This document shows, piece after piece, positions 18,414 through 29,155 of a stretch of 64,000 nucleotides of DNA. Every line of letters begins with the position of its first letter. The first letter of the stretch is position 1. The notes under the pieces were generated by a model. That model was not told where the DNA came from and searched no databases. It saw nothing but the letters and a program-made list of their open reading frames with translations. The stretch spans positions 52,856-116,855 of the forward strand of contig MGVC01000081.1 in assembly GCA_001800285.1 (NCBI GenBank), written 5' to 3'. The position numbers were made by a program, and so were the translations under genes. Origin of the DNA: Elusimicrobia bacterium RIFOXYA2_FULL_39_19. GTDB taxonomy: Bacteria > Elusimicrobiota > Endomicrobiia > CG1-02-37-114 > XYA2-FULL-39-19.

Positions 18414-20327
18414 TTACTGTCTTTTAAATATTAGTATTCCAAGAGGCGGCAGGGTCAACAGTACTGAAAAAGGCCTGCCATGGCACCCGTACTGCTGTGA
18501 ATCCAGCCCGCCGAGGTTGCCTGCCCCGCTTCCGCCGTATTCCAGAGCATCGCTGTTTAATATTTCTTTCCAGTATCCTTCAAAAGGAACACCAACTCTG
18601 TAGTTTTCTCTTATAACCGGCGTAAAATTACATACCACCAGAACAGTTGATTCCGCAGTTTTTCCTTTTCTTATAAAAATCAAAACACTGTTGTTTGAGT
18701 CGCAGCAGTCTATCCATTCAAAGCCTCTGTTATCAAAGTCTGTTTCGTATAACGCAGGTGCTTCTTTGTAAAAATTATTAATATCCCTTACCCAGCATTG
18801 TAATTGCCTGTGTATGGGAAAGGAAAGCAGGTTCCAGTCCAGGCTGGATTCATGATTCCATTCGCTCCACTGGCCAAGCTCTGCACCCATAAAAAGCAGT
18901 TTCTTTCCGGGATGGGTAAACATATAGCCCAAAAATAACCGCAGGTTGGCAAATTTTTGCCAGTAATCTCCGGGCATTTTATTCATCAGCGAGCCCTTAC
19001 CGTGCACAACCTCATCATGAGATAAAGGCAGTAAAAAATTTTCATTAAAAGCGTACAGCATGGAAAAAGTAAGCTGGTTATGGTGATGTTTTCTATAAAC
19101 CGGGTCTTTTGCAAAATAATTCAGCGTATCGTGCATCCAGCCCATATTCCATTTCATGCCGAACCCCAGCCCGCCTAAATATACCGGCCTGGAAACCATT
19201 GGCCAGGCGGTTGATTCTTCGGCTAACATCTGGGTGTCAGGATAATTGGCATAAACCTGCGTATTAAGCGTTTTCAAAAAATTAATTGCTTCAATATTTT
19301 CACGCCCGCCAAACTCATTGGGCAGCCATTCGCCTTCTTCCCGTGAATAATCCAGATAAATCATTGATGCTACGGCATCTACCCTGATACCGTCTGCATG
19401 GTACATATCCAGCCAGAACAGCGCACTGCTTATAAGAAAACTGCGCGTTTCGTTGCGGCCGTAATTAAATATATAGGTTTTCCAGTCAGGATGAAACCCT
19501 TTTCTGGGGTCAGCGTGTTCAAACAGGTGCGTTCCGTCAAAATAGGCCAGGCCGTGCTCATCGGAAGGAAAATGCGAAGGCACCCAGTCCAGTATAACGC
19601 CTATGCCTTTTTTATGCAGGCAGTCTATAAGGAACATCATGTCCTGGGGTGTGCCATATCTGCTGGTGGGAGCAAAATAACCGGTAGTCTGATAACCCCA
19701 CGAACCGTAAAACGGATGTTCCATTACCGGCAGCAGTTCAATGTGGGTAAACCCCATATCTCCTGCGTACTCCGTAATGTACTGTGCTGTTTCCCTGTAA
19801 TTAAGAGGCCTGTTTTCTTCTTCGGGTTTTCTTCTCCAGGAACCAAGATGCATTTCATATATTGACATGGGTGAATTTGCAGAATTATTTTTATGGCGGG
19901 TTTTCATCCAGTCAGCGTCTGCCCAGTTGTATTTCATATCCCAAACTATGGATGCGGTCTGGGGCGGCATTTCTGAGTTAAATGCAAAAGGGTCTCTTTT
20001 ATCAACAGTATAATTATTGTGTGAAGATACTATTCTGTACTTGTAAAGCGTGCCGTTTCCTATTTCCGGGATAAATCCTTCCCAGATACCGGAATTGTCC
20101 CACCTGATGCTAAGCGGGTGCGAGTCAGCGTTCCAGCCATTAAAATTGCCCATTACAGTTACGCTTTTAGCATTAGGTGCCCATACGGCAAAACATACAC
20201 CCTGCCGGCCTTCATGTTCAATTATATGAGAGCCCAGTTTTTTGTAAAGCCGGTAATGCGTGCCTTCACGGAAAAGATAAATGTCGTTTTCAGTGAATAA
20301 ACTTACCCCGTGTATAACATTTTGCAT
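18414..20327 (-). CDS. glgB: 1,4-alpha-glucan branching enzyme
   Basis: CBM48 plus GH13 motifs: VILDWVPSHFP, DGIRVDAVASMIYLDYSR, LAEESTAWP, LLPLSHDEVVHGKGS. Confidence 0.96.
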   Translation of the reverse strand: MQNVIHGVSLFTENDIYLFREGTHYRLYKKLGSHIIEHEGRQGVCFAVWAPNAKSVTVMGNFNGWNADSHPLSIRWDNSGIWEGFIPEIGNGTLYKYRIVSSHNNYTVDKRDPFAFNSEMPPQTASIVWDMKYNWADADWMKTRHKNNSANSPMSIYEMHLGSWRRKPEEENRPLNYRETAQYITEYAGDMGFTHIELLPVMEHPFYGSWGYQTTGYFAPTSRYGTPQDMMFLIDCLHKKGIGVILDWVPSHFPSDEHGLAYFDGTHLFEHADPRKGFHPDWKTYIFNYGRNETRSFLISSALFWLDMYHADGIRVDAVASMIYLDYSREEGEWLPNEFGGRENIEAINFLKTLNTQVYANYPDTQMLAEESTAWPMVSRPVYLGGLGFGMKWNMGWMHDTLNYFAKDPVYRKHHHNQLTFSMLYAFNENFLLPLSHDEVVHGKGSLMNKMPGDYWQKFANLRLFLGYMFTHPGKKLLFMGAELGQWSEWNHESSLDWNLLSFPIHRQLQCWVRDINNFYKEAPALYETDFDNRGFEWIDCCDSNNSVLIFIRKGKTAESTVLVVCNFTPVIRENYRVGVPFEGYWKEILNSDALEYGGSGAGNLGGLDSQQYGCHGRPFSVLLTLPPLGILIFKRQ

Positions 20328-20600
20328 AGCTTAGTCCTCATAGAAAGGTGTCTGCGTTGGCCGGTATTTACAGCACGCATATATTCATTATAACAATTTT
20401 GTATGCTTTGTGCCTGTAGCAGGGGAAAATATTGATTATAGAAATTTAAGGTTCAAAATTAGAAAATACGGATTGAAAAACAATAATGCTACAAATGATT
20501 AGTTCATGTGCATGGTAAATTACAATGTTTTCTAGTGTCAAATCGGAGAATGACAACTTGCATGAATACCAAAAGATGATAAAAGTGTAGTAACCAAAAA

Positions 20601-20632
20601 AAAGCCGCCTTTTTAAAAGCGGCTTTTTTGTT
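20601..20632. terminator. Bidirectional-type intrinsic terminator
   Basis: AAAAAAAGCCGC...GCGGCTTTTTT perfect inverted repeat with A/T tracts. Confidence 0.8.
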
Positions 20633-20685
20633 TTCTTTGATTTTGCAGAGCAATCTCTGCTACTACTGGAAATGTGTTACTGAAA

Positions 20686-20967
20686 TCATTTGTTGTACCT
20701 GTACTCTACTTCGCCTTCCTTAACATAGCCCAGGTCTTTGCGTATCCTGTACTCTATATACGCGTTATCATTCTCAAGCATGTAAATTTCATTTTTAAGG
20801 CGCGCATTATCCAGCCGGATAGCGGAAAGTTCTTTTTTAATTTTTTGATATTCAAGAGCTTTGCTTACCAGGTTGAAAAATCCTTTGTTTAAAGTAAGCA
20901 CCAGGATAATAATTATCAGAAAAAACAGAGTTCTGCGTTTTTTATAGAACTCTTTTATGAAATTCAT
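20686..20967 (-). CDS. FtsB/DivIC-like septum formation initiator protein
   Basis: Single TM plus short coiled coil and [16 protein letters not shown]; downstream of eno. Confidence 0.8.
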   Translation of the reverse strand: MNFIKEFYKKRRTLFFLIIIILVLTLNKGFFNLVSKALEYQKIKKELSAIRLDNARLKNEIYMLENDNAYIEYRIRKDLGYVKEGEVEYRYNK

Positions 20968-22253
20968 TTTTTGAATCCGACAAATTTAGCTTTTGAACCC
21001 AGCTCTTCTTCAATTCTCATTAACTGGTTGTATTTGCATGCTCTGTCGGTTCTGGAAGCAGAGCCGGTTTTTATCTGGCCGGTGTTTAAGGCTACTGCCA
21101 GGTCAGCAATAAAGGCATCTTCGGTTTCACCGCTTCTGTGGGAAATAATGGCCGTATAGCCGGATTTAAATGCCAGCTGTACAGCTTCAACGGTTTCAGT
21201 TAAAGAACCAATCTGGTTTACCTTTACTAAAATAGAATTGCCTACGCCTTTTTTTATACCTTCTGCAAATATTTTTGTGTTGGTAACAAATAAATCATCG
21301 CCAACTAACTGGGTTCTTTTGCCCAGTTTGTCTGTCAGTTTTTTCCAGCCGTCCCAATCTGCTTCTGATAAGCCGTCTTCAATGGAAACTATAGGGTATT
21401 TGTTTAACAAATCAGCGTAAAAATCTATCATCTGTTCGGAAGTTTTTGTTTTGTCTTTCGGTTCGCCTTCAAGGGTATAGATATTATTTTCATAAAGTTC
21501 GCTGGCGGCGCAGTCTAAGGCCAGGTAAATATCTGTGCCTAATTTATAGCCTGCTTTACCGATTGCTTCTGCAATCACAGAAAGCGCTTCTTCATTAGAG
21601 CCGAGGTTTGGGGCAAAACCGCCTTCGTCACCAACGGATGTGTTATAGTTTTTTTTCTTTAAAACTGATTTTAGGTTATGAAATACTTCTGCACCCATTC
21701 TCAGTGATTCTTTGAAACTTTTTGCGCTGGAAGGGACAATCATAAATTCCTGCAGGTCTACGTTATTGTCTGCGTGTTCTCCGCCGTTAAGAATGTTCAT
21801 TAACGGTACCGGAAGAATGTAATCACTGGAGCTGATGCCGTAGCATTTGCGGATATATTCATAAAGAGGCATTTTTAAAGAAAGGCTTTCTGCTCTGCAC
21901 AGTGCCATGGAAGCGCCCAGGACTGCGTTGGCGCCAAGGCTGGCTTTGTTTTCTGTACCGTCAAGGGCAATCATTGCTCTATCTATTTCAATTTGTTTTG
22001 AAGAATCCATGCCTTCTATCTTTTTTGCTATGGAAGTATTTACATTGTTTACGGCTTTGGTAACGCCTTTGCCTAAATAACGGGTCTTATCGCCGTCTCT
22101 TAATTCCAATGCCTCTCTGGTGCCGGTAGATGCGCCTGAAGGTACTGCCGCTCTTCCTAATACGCCGTTGTCTAAAATTACGTCTACTTCTACCGTGGGG
22201 TTTCCTCTTGAATCCAGAATTTCACGTGCATGTACTTTTTTAATCTTTGCCAT
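20964..22253 (-). CDS. eno: Enolase
   Basis: [47 protein letters not shown]. Confidence 0.98.
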   Translation of the reverse strand: MAKIKKVHAREILDSRGNPTVEVDVILDNGVLGRAAVPSGASTGTREALELRDGDKTRYLGKGVTKAVNNVNTSIAKKIEGMDSSKQIEIDRAMIALDGTENKASLGANAVLGASMALCRAESLSLKMPLYEYIRKCYGISSSDYILPVPLMNILNGGEHADNNVDLQEFMIVPSSAKSFKESLRMGAEVFHNLKSVLKKKNYNTSVGDEGGFAPNLGSNEEALSVIAEAIGKAGYKLGTDIYLALDCAASELYENNIYTLEGEPKDKTKTSEQMIDFYADLLNKYPIVSIEDGLSEADWDGWKKLTDKLGKRTQLVGDDLFVTNTKIFAEGIKKGVGNSILVKVNQIGSLTETVEAVQLAFKSGYTAIISHRSGETEDAFIADLAVALNTGQIKTGSASRTDRACKYNQLMRIEEELGSKAKFVGFKK

Positions 22254-22312
22254 GTTATTTCTCCTTTTCCTTGTATTCTTTCTTCTTTTACATTGAAATT
22301 ATTTGAGGAATG

Positions 22313-22487
22313 GCAGAAAATTCTTTTGAAGTATTTATTGTTTTAGGTAAAAAGAAACTGTTTTTCTAAAAAATCAATTGCCTTGTTTGACGAATCCGCT
22401 TTAGCGGGTTCGGAGTTTGGCAATTGAAAGTTTCTTTTTATCGTTCCTGAAGGAAAAACAATAATGAAATGAAAAAGAATTTTCTGC
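22313..22487. repeat. Large nested inverted-repeat (long stem-loop) intergenic element
   Basis: Matched arms GCAGAAAATTCTTTT/AAAAGAATTTTCTGC, TTATTGTTTT/AAAACAATAA, AAAAAGAAACT/AGTTTCTTTTT, CAATTGCC/GGCAATTG and apical CGAATCCGC-ttta-GCGGGTTCG. Confidence 0.75.
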
Positions 22488-22516
22488 AGATACTAAAGCC
22501 TTATTTCAATGTTCGC

Positions 22517-24223
22517 TCATTTTATCTTTTTTTTCACAATTTGTAAATTATTTTCCAGGTTTCTCTGCGCCAGTTCATCAGGCAATCCCAGCTGTTTTGC
22601 TTTCTCCCAGAAAAACACCGCCTGTTCCGGATTATTCTTCATATAATAACAATTACCCAGGCAGTTATACACTTCTCCGTAATTTCGCACGCCTACTGAA
22701 ACGCTGTATGCCTTTATGGCCTTATCCCAGTCCTGCATGGCCCGGTACACCTCGCCCAGCTCAAAAGCAGAGCGTTCTGAATGAACTTTATCCAGAGAAA
22801 TTGCTTTTTCATAACAGGAAACAGCTTTCTGGTAATTGCCGGCAGCTACTGCGTCCGTACCCATTTTTCTGTAAACATCCGCACAAAAAGGCAGTATGGC
22901 AAAAACCCAGATTATAATGGCTCCTGCCGAAAAAACCGTAATTCTTAAAACCGGTGATTTGTTAATTTTGGTTTTTTCGGGTTTTGCTTTTTCTTTTACA
23001 GGGATTTCAGGTTTTCTTAAACTTATGCCCATAAGTACAAACAAAGTAACGGCGGTTGGCATAATTCTTAAGGGGAAATTAGTTAAGCAGAAAATAATAA
23101 AAGCAGCAACGCCTGCTGAAATGCCGTAGGTAAGTTTGTCATCAGGGTTGTTTTTAAAAATGACGGTAAAATAAACGAGAAACAGTAAAATAAATGCCAG
23201 TAATCCCATGGTGCCGCTTTCTGCCCAGACCTGCAGAAATTCATTGTGCACATTGGATTCACTGGTCCCGCGCAGTGAAAAGTTAAATTTTTCTTTTACT
23301 ATGTACTGGTAAAGGGCAAAGTTTACTTTAAGGTTTCCGGCTCCTACGCCAAGCACAGGATGAGCTTTTATCATTTCCATTGCTACGTGCCATTTAAAGA
23401 AACGTTCCGTGACAGCTGGATTCCCGTCTGTTTTTGAAAGACGGGGCAATAGCGAATTGTTAAATAAAAAAACACTGCTTACTAAGATAAGCATAGATAC
23501 AAATACAAAAAATGTTTTTCTGCTGAATTTCAGCAATGAAAAAACAAAAATAAGAGATGCCCCGCAGGCAATCCATGCGCCGCGGGTTCTGGTAAAAACA
23601 AGGTTTAATAAAAGCATTGCTAAAAGAGCTGTCCATGAAAATTTGATTATACCTGAAGTTTTGAATGCCTGCATAACTGCCACCGGAATCAGCACCACTA
23701 TAAAACCGGCAAAAAAGTTCGGGTTGCCCAGACTGGAGCCGGGTCTGCCGTTGTAGTTTGTCAGCCAGGCCACAAAATCAACACCGAAGCGCTGGAATAT
23801 ACCGTAAGTGCAGACAATTAATCCTGAAACCAGTACGGTATTTAAGATAGTTTCAGTTTGGTTAGGTGAAAATGTGGATGCATAAAACAAAGCAAAAGCA
23901 AGGCATAGATGAATAAGCGCAATATCAACAGTAAGCCTGGGGAATTTAGCATTTAGTATAGAAATCAGCTCTACGGCTATAAAAATAAGGAAGGCTATCA
24001 ACACGGGGGATAAGGCAGTTTTGTTTTTTTGTTCAAGGCAGTTAACAATAAAAAAACCGAAAGCGCCAATAAGCAGAATAAGGGTGAGTGTCTCTTTGAT
24101 TAAAAAAGGGTCTTTGGTGCCTGTAAAAAAAATAACGGGCAGTGCCAGCAGGGCAGTTTGAATTAAACGAAATGAAATATTCATTTTTGGAATGCGTGCT
24201 ACTTTGTTGATTCTGTAACCCAT
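22517..24223 (-). CDS. O-antigen ligase family (Wzy_C) membrane protein with C-terminal TPR repeats
   Basis: Multiple TM helices, GNPNFFAGFIVVLIPVA, HPVLGVGAGN, SNVHNEFLQVWAESGTMGLLAF; TPR region near the end. Confidence 0.85.
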   Translation of the reverse strand: MGYRINKVARIPKMNISFRLIQTALLALPVIFFTGTKDPFLIKETLTLILLIGAFGFFIVNCLEQKNKTALSPVLIAFLIFIAVELISILNAKFPRLTVDIALIHLCLAFALFYASTFSPNQTETILNTVLVSGLIVCTYGIFQRFGVDFVAWLTNYNGRPGSSLGNPNFFAGFIVVLIPVAVMQAFKTSGIIKFSWTALLAMLLLNLVFTRTRGAWIACGASLIFVFSLLKFSRKTFFVFVSMLILVSSVFLFNNSLLPRLSKTDGNPAVTERFFKWHVAMEMIKAHPVLGVGAGNLKVNFALYQYIVKEKFNFSLRGTSESNVHNEFLQVWAESGTMGLLAFILLFLVYFTVIFKNNPDDKLTYGISAGVAAFIIFCLTNFPLRIMPTAVTLFVLMGISLRKPEIPVKEKAKPEKTKINKSPVLRITVFSAGAIIIWVFAILPFCADVYRKMGTDAVAAGNYQKAVSCYEKAISLDKVHSERSAFELGEVYRAMQDWDKAIKAYSVSVGVRNYGEVYNCLGNCYYMKNNPEQAVFFWEKAKQLGLPDELAQRNLENNLQIVKKKIK

Positions 24224-24259
24224 TTATCCTCTCCTCTTGGGAGAGGATTGAGGTGAGGG
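24223..24259. repeat. 37-bp dispersed repeat, copy 1
   Basis: tttatcctctcctcttgggagaggattgaggtgaggg; identical to 25804-25840. Confidence 0.85.
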
Positions 24260-24290
24260 CATAGTAAAAAAGCAGAAAACCCTGAGCTAT

Positions 24291-25739
24291 TTAAAGATTA
24301 GCAATAATTCTTTCTGTGTCTTTCTGAATGGCCGCAATTTTAGTTTCAGAATTAGATTCAAAGTATAGCCTTACTAAAGGCTCGGTGCCGCTTAAGCGCA
24401 TGCCTACCCAGGAACCGTCTTCAAGAATAAACTTAAAACCGTCAGTAGTGTCAAGTTTGCTTACTTTAATGCCGGCAAATTCTTTAGGCTGTGCCGCCTG
24501 AATCTTATCTTTGAATTTGTTGCCCATCAGTTCGGGTTTTAGTTTCAGGTTTTTGCGGGTGGTGACGTATTTGCCGCAGAGTTTTTCAATGTCTATAAGT
24601 ATTTTCTTAATGGATTTCTTTTCGTTGGCTACCAGTTCCGCTATCAGCAGGCAGGCCAGTACGCCGTCTTTTTCCGGCACGTGGCCTCTTATGGTAAGAC
24701 CGCCGGATTCTTCGCCGCCAATTATAAACTCTTTCGGATGGTTAACCATAATATCGCCGATATATTTAAAACCTACGGCGGTTTCTTTTACTTCAATACC
24801 GAACTTCTTTGCTATGGCGTCAATTAAATGGGTTGTCATAACAGAACGTACCGCTATGCCTTTCCATTTGCGGGATTTTGCTAAGTTGTAAAGCAGTAGT
24901 GATATTACCTGGTTGGGTGTAATGTAGGTGCCGTCAGAATCTACAATACCGAACCTGTCTGCATCTCCGTCACAGGCAAGGCCCAGTGTAAGTTTGTTTT
25001 TTTTCATAACTTTTGTCAGTTCTTCCAGGCGCTCTGCATCCGGTTCAGGCCTGTGGCCGCCAAAAAGCGGGTCCCGGTTCCCGTGAAGTACTACCAGTTT
25101 GCAGTTTGCTTCCTTTAATATAACGTCCAAATATTCCCTGGCGGCACCGTAAAGTAAATCTACGCCGATTTTTAATTTTGCTTTTTTAATAACTTTTAAA
25201 TCCACCAGTTCTTTTATTCTTTTTATATAAATCTGTTTAGGGTCATAATCTTTTATTAATTGTTTCACTACGCCTTCTTCGTACGGCATTTCTTTGATTT
25301 TTGACGGATCATTTTGCAGTGCTTTACAGCTATCCTCAATGGTTTTTGTGGTTTCAGGCAGTGCCGGCCCGCCCCAAGCAGGAGAAAATTTAAGCCCGTT
25401 ATATTCCGGCGGATTGTGGCTGGCGGTAAAGTTTATACCGCCGGCAAGTTTGCCTCTGATGATTTCATAGGAAACCAGCGGTGTAGGGACATCTCTGACA
25501 GTTCTAAGGGCTTTAATACCGTTGGCAGCTAAAACACAGCAGGAAAGTTTGGAAAATTCTTCTGATAAAAACCTGGGGTCATAACCTACAATCACAGATT
25601 TTAATTTCAAATTTGAAATTTCAGATTGAGAATTTATATAATCTGCAATTGCCTGGGTTACAAGTTTTACGTTTTCAAAGGTGAATTCTTCCGCAATTAT
25701 TGCTCTCCAGCCGCTGGTTCCGAATTTAATGGTTGACAT
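24291..25739 (-). CDS. Phosphoglucomutase/phosphomannomutase family protein
   Basis: KFGTSGWRAIIAE, TASHNPPEYNGLK, DGDADRFGIVD, GGEESGGLTIRGH. Confidence 0.93.
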   Translation of the reverse strand: MSTIKFGTSGWRAIIAEEFTFENVKLVTQAIADYINSQSEISNLKLKSVIVGYDPRFLSEEFSKLSCCVLAANGIKALRTVRDVPTPLVSYEIIRGKLAGGINFTASHNPPEYNGLKFSPAWGGPALPETTKTIEDSCKALQNDPSKIKEMPYEEGVVKQLIKDYDPKQIYIKRIKELVDLKVIKKAKLKIGVDLLYGAAREYLDVILKEANCKLVVLHGNRDPLFGGHRPEPDAERLEELTKVMKKNKLTLGLACDGDADRFGIVDSDGTYITPNQVISLLLYNLAKSRKWKGIAVRSVMTTHLIDAIAKKFGIEVKETAVGFKYIGDIMVNHPKEFIIGGEESGGLTIRGHVPEKDGVLACLLIAELVANEKKSIKKILIDIEKLCGKYVTTRKNLKLKPELMGNKFKDKIQAAQPKEFAGIKVSKLDTTDGFKFILEDGSWVGMRLSGTEPLVRLYFESNSETKIAAIQKDTERIIANL

Positions 25740-25803
25740 AAGCCCTCCGGTATAAGTTATTTGATGTGTCTAATAAATGTTAAAGTTTTATGTGATTACC
25801 CTT

Positions 25804-25840
25804 TTTATCCTCTCCTCTTGGGAGAGGATTGAGGTGAGGG
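25804..25840. repeat. 37-bp dispersed repeat, copy 2
   Basis: Identical to 24223-24259; contains hairpin TCCTCTCC-tcttg-GGAGAGGA. Confidence 0.85.
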
Positions 25841-25851
25841 TATGTGGAATT

Positions 25852-27060
25852 TTATTTTCTTGGATTTATACAGCAGAATGCTTTTTTGCCTGCGCGCAGC
25901 ATGACAGGTTCTGTTATTTTTATAACCGTATCTTTATTCATTATTCCTAAACTTTTTAAGGTTGAGATGTCATAGTATTCTACGGCGCCCTGGTCTATAA
26001 GGCGGCGTGCGTCATTTTTGCTTTTAATTTTTAGTTCCGCTGCGCAGAAAGTTAATAAATCCAGTGCTTTGTATTCTTCTTCCAGAGCTTTCAGCTGAGG
26101 CACATCAGAGCTTAAGGGCAGCTGTTTGTTTGAAAATACATTATCAAAATCATTTTGTTCTTTATCAGCAGTTTCCTGTCCGTAATACTGCTTTACTATT
26201 TCATGTGCCAGCCTGGCTTTTGCACTTCTGGGGTTGGCAGAAATATCATCTTCATATTTTTTTACTTCAAAATCCGTGAGCAGTTCATAATAAACTTTCA
26301 TTACATCGTCCGGAATAGACATTAGCTTGCCGAACATATCCTTGGGTGTATCATTAAGCGCAATGTAGTTTTTATAGGATTTAGACATTTTTTTAACACC
26401 GTCTGTGCCTACTAATAAAGGAAGCGTCATTACTACCTGAGGTTCCTGCCCGGCATCGCGCTGAAGCTCTCTGCCAACAAGCAGGTTAAACTTCTGGTCT
26501 GTGCCGCCAAGTTCTATGTCTGATTTTATGGCTACGGAATCCTGCCCCTGCAGAAGCGGGTAAATGAATTCAAGGATGGTTATGGGTACATCATTTTTGT
26601 AGCGCTCTGAAAAGTCATTTCTTTCAAGCATTCTGGCTACGGTGTATTTTGAGGTAAGGGTAAGCAGGCCTTTTATGCCCAGTTCTTTGAGCCAGGTGCT
26701 GTTATACACAACTTCTGTTTTACTGCGGTCAAGAATTTTAAATACCTGTTCAGTATAAGTTTTTGCATTTTGCAATATCTGTTCTTCGCTTAATACAGGC
26801 CGGGTTTTGTTCTGTCCTGATGGATCTCCAACCTGGGCAGTGAAATCACCCACTATAAATACTACGGTATGGCCGTTATCCTGAAAAAGCCTGAGTTTGC
26901 GAAGCGCTACAGTATGGCCCAGGTGAATGTCCGGTGAAGTGGGGTCAACGCCAAGTTTAACGCGCAATTGTTTCTTTTTTGACAGTTTTGCGGCTAATTC
27001 TTCTTCAGAAATTAATTCAACAGTACCGCGTTTTACTTTCTTTAAAAACTCTGCAGTCAT
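25852..27060 (-). CDS. tyrS: Tyrosyl-tRNA synthetase
   Basis: LGVDPTSPDIHLGHTVALRKL, GGTDQKFNLLVGR, KMSKSYKNYI and C-terminal S4-like domain. Confidence 0.95.
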   Translation of the reverse strand: MTAEFLKKVKRGTVELISEEELAAKLSKKKQLRVKLGVDPTSPDIHLGHTVALRKLRLFQDNGHTVVFIVGDFTAQVGDPSGQNKTRPVLSEEQILQNAKTYTEQVFKILDRSKTEVVYNSTWLKELGIKGLLTLTSKYTVARMLERNDFSERYKNDVPITILEFIYPLLQGQDSVAIKSDIELGGTDQKFNLLVGRELQRDAGQEPQVVMTLPLLVGTDGVKKMSKSYKNYIALNDTPKDMFGKLMSIPDDVMKVYYELLTDFEVKKYEDDISANPRSAKARLAHEIVKQYYGQETADKEQNDFDNVFSNKQLPLSSDVPQLKALEEEYKALDLLTFCAAELKIKSKNDARRLIDQGAVEYYDISTLKSLGIMNKDTVIKITEPVMLRAGKKAFCCINPRK

Positions 27061-27230
27061 TGGTTTGTCCCGTTATTTTATTAGTTAAGTTTGTTGAAAA
27101 ATACTCTATCATTTTTGCAGGTTTTATTCAAGCCGGGAATTTGAATTTGAATTCAATTTATGTTATAAATAAAGACCAATTGAAATAAAAACTTCAGTTG
27201 AAATATTCAGGCATGAAAAGGAGAGGTAAG

Positions 27231-27959
27231 ATGCTTAAAAAAGTAATGGTTTTTGCTTTTGTATTATCTGCCGGCGCTTTAACGGCAGCAGCTCAGGAAG
27301 GGGGCAGCGAATTGAAAACACAGAAAGATAAAGTAAGTTATTCCTTAGGCTGGGACATAGGACAAACATTTAAGAAACAGCTCATTGAAGTAGATGCGGA
27401 TATTCTGCTTGCAGGCTTGAAAGAATCTTTAACAGATGCAAAATGTAAAATGACGGATGACGAAATGAAAGAAACCATGATGGCTTTAAGAACAGAAATA
27501 CAGGAAAAAAGAACCAAGCAGGCGTCTGAGCAAGGTGCAAATAATAAAAAAGAAGGCGATGAGTATTTAAAGAAAAACCTGAAACAGAAAGGCGTAAAAG
27601 CCACAAAAAGCGGCCTTCAGTACAAAGTAATTAAGGAAGGCAAGGGCGCAAAACCAAAAGCCACGGATACCGTGAAAGTAAATTATAAAGGCACTCTTAT
27701 TGACGGCACAGAATTTGACAGCTCCTACAAAAGAGGCGAGCCGGCAACTTTCCCGATTAATGGAGTTATTAAAGGATGGACAGAAGCCCTTCAGCTTATG
27801 AACACAGGTTCAACCTATGAACTTTATATACCTTCAGCACTTGCTTATGGCGAAAACGGCGCAGGCGGAACCATCGGGCCTAACGCTGTTTTAATTTTTA
27901 CCGTAGAACTGATTTCCATTGAAAAACCTGAATCAACCCCGCAAATGCAGATAAAGTAA
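27231..27959 (+). CDS. FKBP-type peptidyl-prolyl cis-trans isomerase with Mip/FkpA-like N-terminal domain
   Basis: Signal peptide MLKKVMVFAFVLSAGALTAAAQ; VKVNYKGTLIDGTEFDSSYKRGEPATFPINGVIKGWTEAL. Start at 27231 preferred over 27198. Confidence 0.93.
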   Translation: MLKKVMVFAFVLSAGALTAAAQEGGSELKTQKDKVSYSLGWDIGQTFKKQLIEVDADILLAGLKESLTDAKCKMTDDEMKETMMALRTEIQEKRTKQASEQGANNKKEGDEYLKKNLKQKGVKATKSGLQYKVIKEGKGAKPKATDTVKVNYKGTLIDGTEFDSSYKRGEPATFPINGVIKGWTEALQLMNTGSTYELYIPSALAYGENGAGGTIGPNAVLIFTVELISIEKPESTPQMQIK

Positions 27960-27970
27960 AAAAACAATTA

Positions 27971-28003
27971 AAAGTTCAAGCCGCCAAAAGCGGCTTGAAC
28001 TTT
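27971..28003. terminator. Strong intergenic hairpin, probable terminator
   Basis: AAAGTTCAAGCCGC-ccaaa-GCGGCTTGAACTTT, 14-bp perfect stem, but no long T-run. Confidence 0.6.
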
Positions 28004-28027
28004 AGTATCTAACCACCGGATATCTTA

Positions 28028-29140
28028 ATGAACATATTTCTTGCAACATTTTTAACGGATTTAATTCTGTTTATTGTAGGCTTTTTTGTAATGTACAGAG
28101 CCGGCGAAAATAATTTTAGCAATCTGTTTTGCATGCTGCTGGGTATTGCCAACGGGTTCGGTTATATAGCCGCCAGTTTGATTTCCGGAAAAATTGTAAA
28201 CCAGAAAACCAGCAAGCCTATTCTTATAATCAGCACAATTGTAACAGTGGCTTCCTGCATAGCATTGCTCTGCCTTAAGGATTTCCTTTCAAACTTTTTA
28301 TTGCTTGTATTAATGGGTGCAAGCACATCTTTCTATTTTAATGCCTTTCAGTCTTTTATCCGCAACACTTCTTCCCGCGGTGAAATATTCAAAACCATGA
28401 GCACCTATACTTTTACCTGGAACTCCGGCATAGCGCTTGGTTTTTTAAGTTCCGGTTCTTTGTACCGTGCCGGCCCTGTAGCATTGTCTGTTTTAATGGT
28501 AATCTGCGGTATAGCCATAATGGGAATAATAAACGCCAGGCGCGTATCCGCTGAAACTGCTGTTGATAATGAGGCCCATTCCTTTAACGCAAACCCGTTT
28601 TATCTCTGGGTCGGCTGGATAATGATATTTTCTGTAAATTCCGTAGAAAGGTCTATACAAACTTTTTTTCCTGTCATTAGCGCGCAGAACAATTTGTCTC
28701 CTTTTTTATCCGGCATACCGCTGTTTCTTTTAATGGCGGCGCAGGGGACATTCAGCCTATATCTGGCAAAGAAAAAAAATTTATTTTATAATAAAAAAGC
28801 TGCCCTGTTGATTAATTTATCAGGGTTGCTTATTTTTACAGCCTTGTGGCTGTACCCGTCATACATAACTTATCTGGTTTGTTTTTTTCTTACAGGGCTT
28901 TACGGTTCATTTTGCTACATGTCAGCGGTGGTGTATGCAAACAACCATCATGAGAACCGCTCGCATAATGTGGGCATAAATGAAACCCTGGTAGGCATAA
29001 GCGGTATTACCGGCGTGGCAATGTCATCTTTTTTTATGGAATATTTTCCGGGCGCCGGATCACTTTATCTTATCTGCGCGCTGTATATTGTTGCGGCCAT
29101 AGTTTATATTTCCTTAATTCCCGAACATAAAAAAGCATAA
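28028..29140 (+). CDS. MFS-type membrane transporter
   Basis: About 12 hydrophobic segments, 370 aa. Confidence 0.7.
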   Translation: MNIFLATFLTDLILFIVGFFVMYRAGENNFSNLFCMLLGIANGFGYIAASLISGKIVNQKTSKPILIISTIVTVASCIALLCLKDFLSNFLLLVLMGASTSFYFNAFQSFIRNTSSRGEIFKTMSTYTFTWNSGIALGFLSSGSLYRAGPVALSVLMVICGIAIMGIINARRVSAETAVDNEAHSFNANPFYLWVGWIMIFSVNSVERSIQTFFPVISAQNNLSPFLSGIPLFLLMAAQGTFSLYLAKKKNLFYNKKAALLINLSGLLIFTALWLYPSYITYLVCFFLTGLYGSFCYMSAVVYANNHHENRSHNVGINETLVGISGITGVAMSSFFMEYFPGAGSLYLICALYIVAAIVYISLIPEHKKA

Positions 29141-29155
29141 AAAGGAGAACCAGCC

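Noticed and set aside
19398-19865. 155-aa plus-strand ORF opposite glgB
   Set aside because: Antisense to conserved GH13 coding sequence with no recognisable features.
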